Source of the DNA: JABSQH01 sp965230015
GTDB lineage: Bacteria > Actinomycetota > Acidimicrobiia > Acidimicrobiales > Ilumatobacteraceae
Direction of reading: 5' to 3'
DNA length: 64,000 nt
NCBI GenBank assembly: GCA_965230015.1
Contig: CBDDKF010000018.1
Span: 1 to 64,000, forward strand
Shown: positions 34,501 to 42,486 of the stretch, in pieces
How positions within the stretch are numbered: position 1 is the stretch's first letter
Layout: each line of letters opens with the position of its first letter
Notes under the pieces: generated by a model
The model's input: only the letters and a program-made list of their open reading frames with translations
The model's database searches: none
What the model was told of the DNA's origin: nothing
Program-made: the position numbers and the translations under genes

Positions 34501-37068
34501 CACGTCAGCCAGCCGACCTTGCTGGAGGTCGCCGACCGTGTCGCTGTTGTACACGCCCGCCGTCAGGCCGACCGTCTCCAGTGCGTATCCGGGGGGCGTC
34601 GGGGTGTCGAATTCGAGGTCGACGGCAATGCGCGTCGGGGTCGTGCTGCTTCCTTCGGCGACCACCCGCGGACTGGGATCGGTAGCGAACGCCGGCGGTT
34701 GTGGCGTCAGATCGACGCGGCACGTGATGAGCTCGCCGGCGCCGAGATCGACCGTGCGGGCGGCGCATCCGTCGAGATCGTCGAGCGCGAAGAACACCTC
34801 GAACTGGTTCTCGAAGGCGATCGTCGTCTCACCGGCGGCAAGGCCGATCACGGTGCGACACGTGGCCGGCACGTCGCTGTTCGGGAACGACGGCTGTGAG
34901 CAGTTGAGGTCCTGTTGGTCCTGTGGTGGGAGTGGGTCGTACGGGATCGAGTCGACGACTGGTCCGCCTGGCGTGCCGATGTCGACTTCCACATCGATGT
35001 CCCGGCGCGGACCGAGCGGTCCGAACACATCGAGATCGGTGTTGATGGTCCATTCGACGGCGACGGCCGCCGGCTGGGACGTCTGTACGTGCACGATCGC
35101 GCAGCGCACGAGGTCGTCATTGGTGACGGCGGCTGTTGTGCCATCGGTCGCGCAATCTCCTGACAATGTGCTGAGCCAGCCGGTGGTTGGTGCGACGGAG
35201 ACCGCAAGTTCGTCGCCGGCCCCGACGTCGATGTTGGTGAACGTCTCGCAACCGAGTTCGCCCGCCGGGCACGGCAGCGCCTCGGCGCGGCACTCGTCGA
35301 ACGCATCGTCGGCGCTCTCGGTCGCGCCGGGCGGGCGGCACTGGCGGGGCGGAATCGGCTCATCGAGGCCGATGTCGACGCCGCCGGCGGCGTTGGTCGC
35401 CGGTTCGACCCGCACCGCGGGTGTGGGCGCACCGGCGGGGTCGCCGATCCATCGCTGGCTCACCTGCACGACGGCGCCGGTGCCGTCGCTCACCGTTGAC
35501 GAGAGGCGGGCGACCACGAGATGGCATGTCGCCGCCGAGGTCACGTCGACGATCGCTATGGGGTCACCGAGATCGTCCGGATCGACCGCCGTGCAGTCGC
35601 CGGAGAACAGCACGCGATCGAAGTCGCCGAGTGCCTCGGCCGCGAGAGTGAGCTCCTCACCGACGGGAACTCGCAGTTCGAACGATGCCGAACACGTCGG
35701 CCGTGTGAACTCGAACCAGTCCGAAAGAAAGCCGCTGCAGTCGGACCCGGCGAGCGGCCATGCGCCGTCGACGTCGAGGGGAACAGACTCCGTCACCTCG
35801 TCGGCGCCGGTCACGTCGATCGTGGCGCCGAACGCGATCTCCTCGCTCGCTGGACCGACGAACTCGATCGTCACATCGAGCGTGCGGTCTTCGAGGAGTG
35901 GTGCTGTCGAGAATCCGCACGAGTCGTCGCTGTCGTTGTTGCCGCCGAGGTCGACGATCCCACCGCCACGGTCGAATCGGCAGTCGCCTCCGGTGTTGCC
36001 CGTCACGTCGACCAATCGGAGTTCACTGGTCGCCCGTTCGGTGACGTTGAGACCGATCCGGTTGTTGGTGATGTCGACCTCATCGAGATCGATCCGCCCT
36101 GCGGTGTCGATGCCGATGTCGTTGCCCGAGATCGTTGCCTTGGTCACGCCCATCGACGTGGTTGATGATCCCGTGTCGATGCCGTTTCCGTCGAAGCCGT
36201 CGGCTGGGTCGGCTCCGCCGATCGTGGCCGTCTCGATCGTGAGGCCGCGCGGGTCGGTCGCAAACAGTCCGTGGCGCGGCCCGCTCCGGGCGTCGATGTT
36301 GGTGATCGACCCGGTGACCGAGCCGCCGATGGTGATGGCATCGGACGATGTCGACGCCAGTCCGACGTTGCCCACGTCGAGTCCGGTGATGTCGATCGCC
36401 GGATCGCCGGTGTCGGACGGACCGAGGTCGAGCCCGCTGCTCCCGGTGTTCCTGATGGTGAGGTTCGATCCGGTGAGCGTGCCGTCGACCCAGACGCCGG
36501 TGCCGCGCACGTTGTCGATCGACACGTTGTCGACGGTGGCGCTTCCGTTGATCACCCTGACGGCGAAGCCGAGGCCGGTGTTGTCCGGGCTCTTGCCCTG
36601 GATCGACACGTTGGTCAGTTCGAGGTCGTTGTTCCAGATGCGCATCATCTGCGACCGGCCGTCGCGGTCTTGGACGAAGTCGAGGTCGCGGAAGGCGAAC
36701 GTCTCGCCATTGATGTTGCCGCGGTCGTCGTCCTGCACGAAGACCGCGCCTGGTCCGAACGCACCGGCGGCCGCCCCGTCGTACCGCAACACCGGTCGTG
36801 TCGTCGGGTCGGCGCCCTGCAGGGTCGCCGAATCGGTGAGCGTGAGCGCCCCCGGGTCGTACGTGCCCGGTGCCAGCGTGATGGTTTGCGGGCCGTCGCA
36901 CGCGTTGGCCTCGGCGATCGCCGCGAGCAACTCGGCGGTCGTTGCCGCGGCGATGTCACGGCACACTTGCGCGCTCGCCTCGCCCCGTGGAGAACCCCCG
37001 GCGAACGGGACGACCGCCGCTGTCAGGAGTGTCGCGATCAACAGTTGAGTTCGAGCCCCTGGTCGCAC
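31513..37068 (-). CDS. Giant sortase-anchored (LPxTG) surface protein with beta-helix and Calx-beta-like domains
   Basis: 1851 residues from GTG 37068; the longer open frame upstream runs antisense-like through the ABC exporter genes and is rejected. Signal peptide (about 1-33, cleavage near GEASA-Q). Residues about 35-330 are a parallel beta-helix (LQGADP..., then NVSIDNVRGTGVWVDG, SGNDIGIDTAGRIDLDEVDITNN). A cysteine-containing beta region follows (330-760), then Calx-beta-like repeats (REGDSF..., DEGDSGTSIATITL, DENDERLLVAL, PDETFQIEA), an HYR domain (ACTATDSRGNQTTAVFDV), an Ig-like unit, a Pro/Asn linker, and LPSTGAP plus helix and RRRGRR at the C-terminus. It should be fixed covalently to the wall by a sortase. 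Likely an adhesin. A hairpin separates it from the ABC exporter pair upstream. Confidence 0.9.
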   Translation of the reverse strand: MRPGARTQLLIATLLTAAVVPFAGGSPRGEASAQVCRDIAAATTAELLAAIAEANACDGPQTITLAPGTYDPGALTLTDSATLQGADPTTRPVLRYDGAAAGAFGPGAVFVQDDDRGNINGETFAFRDLDFVQDRDGRSQMMRIWNNDLELTNVSIQGKSPDNTGLGFAVRVINGSATVDNVSIDNVRGTGVWVDGTLTGSNLTIRNTGSSGLDLGPSDTGDPAIDITGLDVGNVGLASTSSDAITIGGSVTGSITNIDARSGPRHGLFATDPRGLTIETATIGGADPADGFDGNGIDTGSSTTSMGVTKATISGNDIGIDTAGRIDLDEVDITNNRIGLNVTERATSELRLVDVTGNTGGDCRFDRGGGIVDLGGNNDSDDSCGFSTAPLLEDRTLDVTIEFVGPASEEIAFGATIDVTGADEVTESVPLDVDGAWPLAGSDCSGFLSDWFEFTRPTCSASFELRVPVGEELTLAAEALGDFDRVLFSGDCTAVDPDDLGDPIAIVDVTSAATCHLVVARLSSTVSDGTGAVVQVSQRWIGDPAGAPTPAVRVEPATNAAGGVDIGLDEPIPPRQCRPPGATESADDAFDECRAEALPCPAGELGCETFTNIDVGAGDELAVSVAPTTGWLSTLSGDCATDGTTAAVTNDDLVRCAIVHVQTSQPAAVAVEWTINTDLDVFGPLGPRRDIDVEVDIGTPGGPVVDSIPYDPLPPQDQQDLNCSQPSFPNSDVPATCRTVIGLAAGETTIAFENQFEVFFALDDLDGCAARTVDLGAGELITCRVDLTPQPPAFATDPSPRVVAEGSSTTPTRIAVDLEFDTPTPPGYALETVGLTAGVYNSDTVGDLQQGRLADVVGASGFETLPTGTTAYSVWVDVEADTMPESPDAGLIVEVREVDTGRRVRIHVTVVDDDEATAVTARFNAGPLPLANRFDFDAGAADPVSFVWTLTSASVSDAVFTTNVPQLDLVHVDEGVNTLFVYGVRADGSLTATASIDVTVDATTLQLTSTSAREGDSFAPAVSEPFVVSGTLASDVELDVILTNADPPPANAVDADVAFGCFGSADVALTGDSVRPGGSPEPLPIVPCADDDIERDQVVVLELVEPSTGAVIIDALLTIADDDRYAIEPIVVREGGVAANPVLGVPQYSSVARIIDIDVANAPWYGDAPVRYELVGLDPVTGTCSAGIFDAGSRAQVGLSTAPPLNLANIVERGPSDPEPRVVVCGDARVEGSTSLTLEVEAPDGSVDRTQLIVADDDAPPEIVTTSLLFDEPAGGTAVVVDAAIDVTPVPFPRQIVATWLGVVDGAAAGVCINGSVLPADFESAPPALIDIPAGASRIDVPIRVCANTLSDPDGGLVLALTVPPTTPDEALNPIDVAVIPAAIADVQAPRVTTSDVQIDEGDSGTSIATITLAASGVGKVGVGYQTVGVTAQPGSDFVETSGSIPLTDAPWILQIEVPIVGDVIDENDERLLVALESSEALIDPTVGIEIVDDDTVSLLVDDIDVAEGEVARVPIRLSNPSEQPLAVTWATSDGTATSPSDYATAGDGFVFAPGETVEFVDVETTDGEPLEPDETFQIEAASSGGLAATGAVTIVNDGLPEIVGGTDLIIAVPSGTTERTKVTWLLDAVDERDGPLPVRCDPASGTDFAVGQTPVACTATDSRGNQTTAVFDVIVSEFEGIFVGPQGGQQQRRFRPGARVAFTGVGFDPGGRVIVELRSDPVVLGTFTADESGIVDATVTIPADTPAGEHTLAMLDVSAGGQQVLVNVDIDAGAPATPANPSEPSNPDEPATPDVESPPLANDPPIPPGGLPSTGAPTTAVATVAFGILLAGAGLALATRRRGRRTGSVT

Positions 37069-37108
37069 GGGAGCATCATCGAGGTCGTCGCCAAAGAACC
37101 GCCAAAAC

Positions 37109-37150
37109 GGCGCGCCGGTCTGGGCCGCTACGCCCGGAGGCCGGCGCGCC
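37109..37150 (-). terminator. Hairpin between ABC exporter and giant surface-protein genes
   Basis: GGCGCGCCGG (37109-37118) and CCGGCGCGCC (37141-37150) form a perfect ten-base stem. On the minus strand it spans the exporter stop codon and is followed by the T-richer stretch GTTTTGGCGGTTCTTTGG. It could end the exporter transcript or partly reduce read-through into the surface-protein gene. Confidence 0.45.
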
Positions 37151-38924
37151 AGTCGCTGGTGACCTCGGCGAACGGCCCCCCGGCCGCGAGCAGGTCGTCC
37201 GGGGCACCTTGTTCCACGATCCGCCCCGCGTCGAGCACGATCACCCGGTCGGCGTAGTCGGCGATCAGCGGCTGGCTCGTGGCGGCGATGAGCGTCATCC
37301 CAGCCAGGGTTCGCTGGCGGGCCACAGCCAGGTGCGACAGGCCGCCGGCGTCGAGCGAGTCGGTCGCGGCGTCGAGCACGACGATGCCTGGCCGGCGTAG
37401 TGCTGCGCGAGCGATGATCAGCGCCTGGCGGGTTCCCGCCGGCAGGTCGCGCCCGTCGCGACCCACGGCGGTGTCGAGTCCCGACGACAGTCGGGCAGCG
37501 AACCCCTCGCCGTAGAGGTCGTCGAGAGTGGCGACCAGTTCGGCGTCGGTTGGTGAGGTGCGCAGCCCGAGTGTGAGGTTGTCGCGCACCGTGCCGTCGA
37601 ACAGGCCGGTGCGCGGCGACACGTACCCCACCAGCTCGAACAGATCCGTCGCCGCGAGCGACGCCGCATCGACACCGTCGTAGCGCACGACCCCGCCGAT
37701 GGGTCGGTCGAGCCCGACGAGCACGCGGGCGAGTTGCGACTGGCCGGCGTCGCCGTCGCCGACGATGGCGGTGGTCGAGCCCCCGGGGATCTCGAGGTCG
37801 ATCGGTGGGCTGGTCGACCCATCGGCCAGCGCGAACTGCACGCCGTCGAGTCGCACCGTGCCCGGCCCCTGCGGTGCGGTCGCGCGATCTCCCTCTGCGC
37901 TGTCGTGCCCGGCCTCGTCGATCAGGCTGAACACTCGGTCGAGCGCGGCGATGCCCTGCTCGTACGTCTTGAACGTGTCCGAGATCGACGACAGTGGGGC
38001 GAGGAACATCGAGACGTAGCCGAAGAAGGCGACCATCGTGCCCACGTCGGAACGGCCGTTGACCACTTGGGTACCGCCGAAGATCACCAAGATGCCGTAG
38101 GCGGCCGCGGCGATGATCGATACGGATGGCGAGTACACCGCGCCGGCAACGATGGTCCGGTACTCCGCAGCCCGGCTGGCCGCGCTGGCTTCGAAGAACT
38201 CGGCGCGGTGGCGCTCTTGCTGGTTGTAGGCCTGCACCAGATCGACCGCAGCCAGCGACTCGGTTGCCGTGTCGGTGACCTCGCCCACCGTGGCGCGCCA
38301 CTCTCGGTAGAGGGGCGTGACGTACCGGCGATACACGGCGCTCACGATGAAGAGCAGCGGGAACACCGACAGCGTGACGATCGCCAGCAGCCAGTCGAGG
38401 GCCAGCATGACGGCGAGCGAGCCGAACACCGTGATCACGTTGCCGACCATGGTGGGCAATCCGTCGTTGATCAGTTGTCGCGTTTGGTACGCGTCGTTGG
38501 TCATGCGCGAGACGGTGTCGCCGACCGGTGTGTTCTCGTGGTACTCCGGCGGCAGCCGCAGGGTGTGCTCGAACGCTAACTGCTGCATCGAGCGCACGGC
38601 GCGCGCACTCACGATGTACAGGAAGTGTGACTGCATCCACGCCGCCGCCCAGGTCACGAAGGTGAGCACGAACGACGCTGTTGCCACGATCCACACCACG
38701 GTTCGATCGTTCTCTTTGATGCCCTCGTCGACGAGCAGCTTCAACAGGTACGACGGTGCCAGCAAGAAGAGCGAGAACAGGATCGCGCCGATGATGCCGG
38801 CGAGCGCTTCGCGTCGGTACGGGCCGAGCACGTGTGTCAGCGTGCGGATCTCGCGCAGTTCGCCACTCGTGCGCGTTCGTTCGCTCCGCGGCAGGTGGCG
38901 ATGGTCCGAGCGGGATTTGCTCAC
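37128..38924 (-). CDS. ABC exporter half-transporter with degenerate nucleotide-binding domain
   Basis: 598 residues from GTG 38924, overlapping the upstream exporter gene by four bases (GTGA). Six-helix type-IV exporter membrane domain (about 40-330) with the coupling-helix pattern and SRMTNDAYQTRQL. The nucleotide-binding domain is heavily altered: Walker A reads GDGDAGQSQLA with no lysine, the Q-loop Gln is Ser, the signature is LPAGT instead of LSGGQ, Walker B is IVVLDAATDSLD with Ala in place of the catalytic Glu, and the switch His is missing (IAATSQPLI). It is very unlikely to bind or split ATP in the usual way. Forms a pair with the gene before it. Function unknown; neighbour of the giant surface protein. 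Confidence 0.88.
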   Translation of the reverse strand: MSKSRSDHRHLPRSERTRTSGELREIRTLTHVLGPYRREALAGIIGAILFSLFLLAPSYLLKLLVDEGIKENDRTVVWIVATASFVLTFVTWAAAWMQSHFLYIVSARAVRSMQQLAFEHTLRLPPEYHENTPVGDTVSRMTNDAYQTRQLINDGLPTMVGNVITVFGSLAVMLALDWLLAIVTLSVFPLLFIVSAVYRRYVTPLYREWRATVGEVTDTATESLAAVDLVQAYNQQERHRAEFFEASAASRAAEYRTIVAGAVYSPSVSIIAAAAYGILVIFGGTQVVNGRSDVGTMVAFFGYVSMFLAPLSSISDTFKTYEQGIAALDRVFSLIDEAGHDSAEGDRATAPQGPGTVRLDGVQFALADGSTSPPIDLEIPGGSTTAIVGDGDAGQSQLARVLVGLDRPIGGVVRYDGVDAASLAATDLFELVGYVSPRTGLFDGTVRDNLTLGLRTSPTDAELVATLDDLYGEGFAARLSSGLDTAVGRDGRDLPAGTRQALIIARAALRRPGIVVLDAATDSLDAGGLSHLAVARQRTLAGMTLIAATSQPLIADYADRVIVLDAGRIVEQGAPDDLLAAGGPFAEVTSDWRAGLRA

Positions 38925-40738
38925 GGCGCACCCCGGTCGGGTTGCGCGTCGGTGCCGTCGATGAGCGGCGGCGGGGTGATCGCCCGGTCGAGACGCCACT
39001 GTTCGAGCAAGCTCTGGAACGCGGACGAGCGTGCGGCGAGTTCATCGAAGCCGCCGTGGGCCACCACCGTGCCACGCTCGAGGACGACGATGTCGTCGGC
39101 GAGCGCCAGCAGCGCCGGTCGGGCGGCGACGACCACGACGGTGATATCGCGCGACAGCTCGGTGATGCCTGCGGCGATCTCCCGCTCGGCGGCGGGTGGA
39201 AACGGAGCGGTCACGTCATCGAGCAACAGGATCCGTGGCCGTCCGACGAATGCCCTGGCGATGGAGATGCCTTGGGCGAGTGCTGCGCTGATCTCGGTAC
39301 CCAACGCGCCCACTCGCGTGTCGTAGCCGTCGGGCAATGCGACGATGTTGTCGTGCACCCCGAGAGTGCGCGTGATGTGCTCCACGTCGACCTGGGCTGC
39401 GTGTGGACTGCTGTAGGTCAGGTTCTCCCGCACGGTCATCGGAAAGAGATGGGGTGCGCTGCCGACTCGGGCGACGACCGACCGCAACGAGGCGAGAGTG
39501 ATCGAGCTGACGGGCGCCCCGTGCACGAGGATTTCGCCGGCGTCGGGGTCGTGCACACGGGTGATCAGGTTGAGCAACGAGGTCTTGCCCGACCCGGTTG
39601 GTCCAACGATGGCCACGTTGCGCCCTGCGGCGATGTCGAGCTCCACGTCGTCGAGCGCCTTGAGCAGGCCGCCGAAACTCGTCGAGACGCCGCGCAGGTC
39701 GACCGGTGCCTCACCGTCGGCGATCGGCTGCGCATCTGGGTGATCGGCGATCAACGGCGCCCGGTCGAGCGCACCGAACGCGCGCTGGGCAGAGGCTGTC
39801 GCTCGTTCGGTCGTCCAGAGTCGGTAACCCAGGTTGGTCAGCGGGACCAACATGATCGTGACGTAGCCCGTGAAGGTGACGAACGTGCCAAGGGTGAGCG
39901 TGCCGTCGATCACGCTGTTGGCCCCCAACACAAACAGCGGTGCCCACGCGAAGAAGGGCAAGTTCTGGATCGACGCGTCGTACAGCGAACCACGGGTGGC
40001 CAGCGTGTAGCTGTGCTGATACCAACGATCGACGTTGCGGTCGAACTCGTCGATGCGCGTCTGCTGGGCATTGAGCACCTCGATCGGCAGCACGCCGCGC
40101 AGCGTCTCGTCGCAGGCCTCGGTCACATCGGCCTCGACCTCTTGGCGCCCGACCATCTCCGGAGCGACCACCTTGTTCATGCGGTAGATCAGATAGATGA
40201 TGATCGGCAGCGGCCACAGGCTGGCCGCCGCGAGCCGCCAATCGATCACGGCCATGGCGATCCCGGCGAAGATGAAGGTGGCGAAGTCGCCGACCAGCTT
40301 GGGGAGCGCAATGGCGACGAACTTGCGGATCGGGCTGCTCGTGACGATGATCAATGACACGAGCTGGCCGACCTTGCGTCGCTCGAAGAACTGGCGGTCG
40401 AGTTCGAGCAGGTGGCCAAACAGATCGTTGCGGATGCCGAGCTCGACGTTGATTGCCAGGCGACCCGAGAGCAGGTCGTTGAGCGCAGTGAACAGGGCGA
40501 CCGCGACGCCGGCGGCAATGGTGGCGATGCCGAACACGATGATGCGGTCTTCGTCGGCAGCTTCCACGGCGTCGATCGCCTGGCCGAACAACAGTGGTGT
40601 CAACAATGTCGCGGCGGTGAGTGCCAATCCGATGATCAGCACCAGCGCCGCCAAGCCGCGCTGGGGGCGCAGCAGTCCGAGCGATCGGCGGAGTACGTGG
40701 TGCTCTACCGGGGTGTCGGCGACGGCGCCTTGACTCAC
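38921..40738 (-). CDS. ABC exporter half-transporter with partly degenerate nucleotide-binding domain
   Basis: 605 residues from GTG 40738 (codons further upstream overlap the next gene and are rejected). Membrane domain of six helices (about 25-320). The nucleotide-binding domain keeps Walker A (GPTGSGKTS) and the Walker B Asp (RILLLDDVTAPFP), but the catalytic Glu is Asp, the Q-loop Gln is Ser (VGSAPHLF), the signature is ISAAL instead of LSGGQ, the D-loop is gone, and the switch His is Ala (VVAARPAL). So ATP binding is likely, hydrolysis doubtful. GAGTAT seven bases before the start is a possible -10. It heads the presumed operon: exporter 1, exporter 2, then the giant surface-protein gene. 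Confidence 0.88.
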   Translation of the reverse strand: MSQGAVADTPVEHHVLRRSLGLLRPQRGLAALVLIIGLALTAATLLTPLLFGQAIDAVEAADEDRIIVFGIATIAAGVAVALFTALNDLLSGRLAINVELGIRNDLFGHLLELDRQFFERRKVGQLVSLIIVTSSPIRKFVAIALPKLVGDFATFIFAGIAMAVIDWRLAAASLWPLPIIIYLIYRMNKVVAPEMVGRQEVEADVTEACDETLRGVLPIEVLNAQQTRIDEFDRNVDRWYQHSYTLATRGSLYDASIQNLPFFAWAPLFVLGANSVIDGTLTLGTFVTFTGYVTIMLVPLTNLGYRLWTTERATASAQRAFGALDRAPLIADHPDAQPIADGEAPVDLRGVSTSFGGLLKALDDVELDIAAGRNVAIVGPTGSGKTSLLNLITRVHDPDAGEILVHGAPVSSITLASLRSVVARVGSAPHLFPMTVRENLTYSSPHAAQVDVEHITRTLGVHDNIVALPDGYDTRVGALGTEISAALAQGISIARAFVGRPRILLLDDVTAPFPPAAEREIAAGITELSRDITVVVVAARPALLALADDIVVLERGTVVAHGGFDELAARSSAFQSLLEQWRLDRAITPPPLIDGTDAQPDRGAP

Positions 40739-40784
40739 GGGCCTGATACTCGCACAGCGCGCGGGAACCGCTGGAGGCTGCTGT

Positions 40785-42473
40785 TCAGCTGGCGCCGACG
40801 AAGGAGATCGGCGGGATCGCGTCGATGCACGAGGCGTCGACCGGTGCGGTCGGATCGCTGAGGAACGCCAGCTGGATCGACTCCGCACACGGCTGGTCCG
40901 GTGTGGTGACGCCGTGGGCAGCCGTCGGGAAGAGAAGGTAGGTCGCGTTGCGCAGTGCGTTGGCTGCGCCCTCAGACTCTGCCGGTGGGGTGATCGGGTC
41001 GAAGAACCCGGCCAGCACCAGCGCCGGGATGTCGGATGTGACCGGTTCGGTGAACCCACGGCTGGGCTCGACCGGCCATTCGTCGCACAGCAAGCTCGCC
41101 GCCAGGAGGCGTTGCTGGCCGGGGTTGTCGCGCACCGCTCGGTCGGCCGGGTCGGTCCCGCCGGCGTCGGCGCAGTTCACCGATTCCTGCATCGCCTCGG
41201 CCGCTCCGGTGCCTTGTCCGATACCCGCCCGAACGAGCTCGACGACGGCGGTGGTGTCGCCACCTTCGAGGCCAGCGAGGATTGCCGGGAGCAGCGGTAC
41301 GAGTCCCTCGTCGTACAGCGCGTCGAACACACCGGCGAGCAGATCGCCGCCGGTGATCACGAACCGCTGTGGCCCGAGACCGTCGTTGAGATCGACGTCG
41401 ATCTCCAGTGGGTCGGCATCCCAGGCATCGGCGAGCCGATAGATCTGTGCTTCCACGTCGCCGAACGTTGCCGCGCATGCGGGGTCGGCAGCGCATGCCG
41501 AAGCGAGCGCTCCGTAGGCACGTTCGGCTGACGCGATGGTCGACGCCGCGCCCAACGATCCGGTGACGTCGGAGACCGAGTCGAGAATCACCGAGCGGAT
41601 CCCGTCCGGTGTCGAGCGCATCGCCGCCAACGCCAGCCGGGCGCCGTAGCTGATGCCCAAGATGTTCCACTCGTCGTACCCGAGTGCCCGGCGGATCGCA
41701 TCGAGATCGAGGGCGCTGGCTTCGGAGTCGTAATCGTTCATGTCGATGCCGTCGGCTTCCAGCCGCGCTCGGCATTCGGTGGCTGCGTCGATGATCGCTT
41801 GTACTTCGACGTCGAACGGCTCGGCGCGCTGCAGGTTGGCCACCCACGCAGCGTCCATCTCGGGGCAGTCCAAGCTGGGCTCGGCGCGCCCCGTGCCCCG
41901 CTGGTCGTACAGCACGATGTCGCGGGCGTCGTTGTGGACGGCGAACGCCCATCCGAAGCGCTCCGACCCGGAGAACCCGGGACCGCCGGCGGGGATCACG
42001 ATCGGGTCCGGCTGACGCTCGACGTCCGGGCGCCCGTCACTGGATTGTGCGGGGATTACGGCGATCGGGAGGCGAATGGTTGCGCCGTCGGGCTCATCCC
42101 AGTCGGCTGGGACGTCGATCCACGAACACGAGACGCTGGCCGGTCCGCTCGGGCACACGCGATCGGCGAGCACGGGAACGAACGTGGGCTCGGACGGATC
42201 CTGCCCACCCGCAGTCGGTCGCGGTGCGCTGCTGTTGGTGGTGCTGGCGGTCGTCTCGGTCGATGGAGGTGTGGTGCCTTCCGTGGTGGTGACCGCGATG
42301 GTGACGGGGGCGGAGCTCGGCGCGGCGCCGTCGGCTCTCGTGGTTGACGCCGACTCGTCGTTCTCCGACGAACACGCCGCAGCCACGACCAGGGCGACGA
42401 TCGCCAACATGGCTGGTCCGCGCCCGCGGCGCGGTGAACTAACCGGCCGGCGTGAGCGGTCGGGCATCGTCAT
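40785..42473 (-). CDS. Alpha/beta-hydrolase lipoprotein, TAP-like (tripeptidyl aminopeptidase family)
   Basis: 562 residues from ATG 42473; an in-frame ATG at 42503 would overlap the upstream gene. Lipoprotein signal (LVVAAACSS) and a Thr/Ser/Pro linker. Hydrolase features: IVIPAGGPGFSG (oxyanion HGGPG-like), DIVLYDQRGTGRAEPSLDC, nucleophile elbow GISYGA, catalytic Asp in LAGFFDPITPP and His in FPTAAHGVTTPDQPC with the TAP-like C-terminal CIDA pattern. Cys pairs (CP..CSW, DCPEM..TECR) suggest disulfides. Homologues such as SlpD/E of Streptomyces release N-terminal peptides from secreted proteins; here a surface peptidase or esterase. Stands alone between two operons. Confidence 0.87.
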   Translation of the reverse strand: MTMPDRSRRPVSSPRRGRGPAMLAIVALVVAAACSSENDESASTTRADGAAPSSAPVTIAVTTTEGTTPPSTETTASTTNSSAPRPTAGGQDPSEPTFVPVLADRVCPSGPASVSCSWIDVPADWDEPDGATIRLPIAVIPAQSSDGRPDVERQPDPIVIPAGGPGFSGSERFGWAFAVHNDARDIVLYDQRGTGRAEPSLDCPEMDAAWVANLQRAEPFDVEVQAIIDAATECRARLEADGIDMNDYDSEASALDLDAIRRALGYDEWNILGISYGARLALAAMRSTPDGIRSVILDSVSDVTGSLGAASTIASAERAYGALASACAADPACAATFGDVEAQIYRLADAWDADPLEIDVDLNDGLGPQRFVITGGDLLAGVFDALYDEGLVPLLPAILAGLEGGDTTAVVELVRAGIGQGTGAAEAMQESVNCADAGGTDPADRAVRDNPGQQRLLAASLLCDEWPVEPSRGFTEPVTSDIPALVLAGFFDPITPPAESEGAANALRNATYLLFPTAAHGVTTPDQPCAESIQLAFLSDPTAPVDASCIDAIPPISFVGAS

Positions 42474-42486
42474 CGGTGCGTGGTTG

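Noticed and set aside
37069..39075. First 669 codons of the long minus-strand frame that ends in the giant surface protein
   Set aside because: They overlap the exporter genes in another frame and are arginine-rich. The signal peptide begins at GTG 37068, which fits as the true start.
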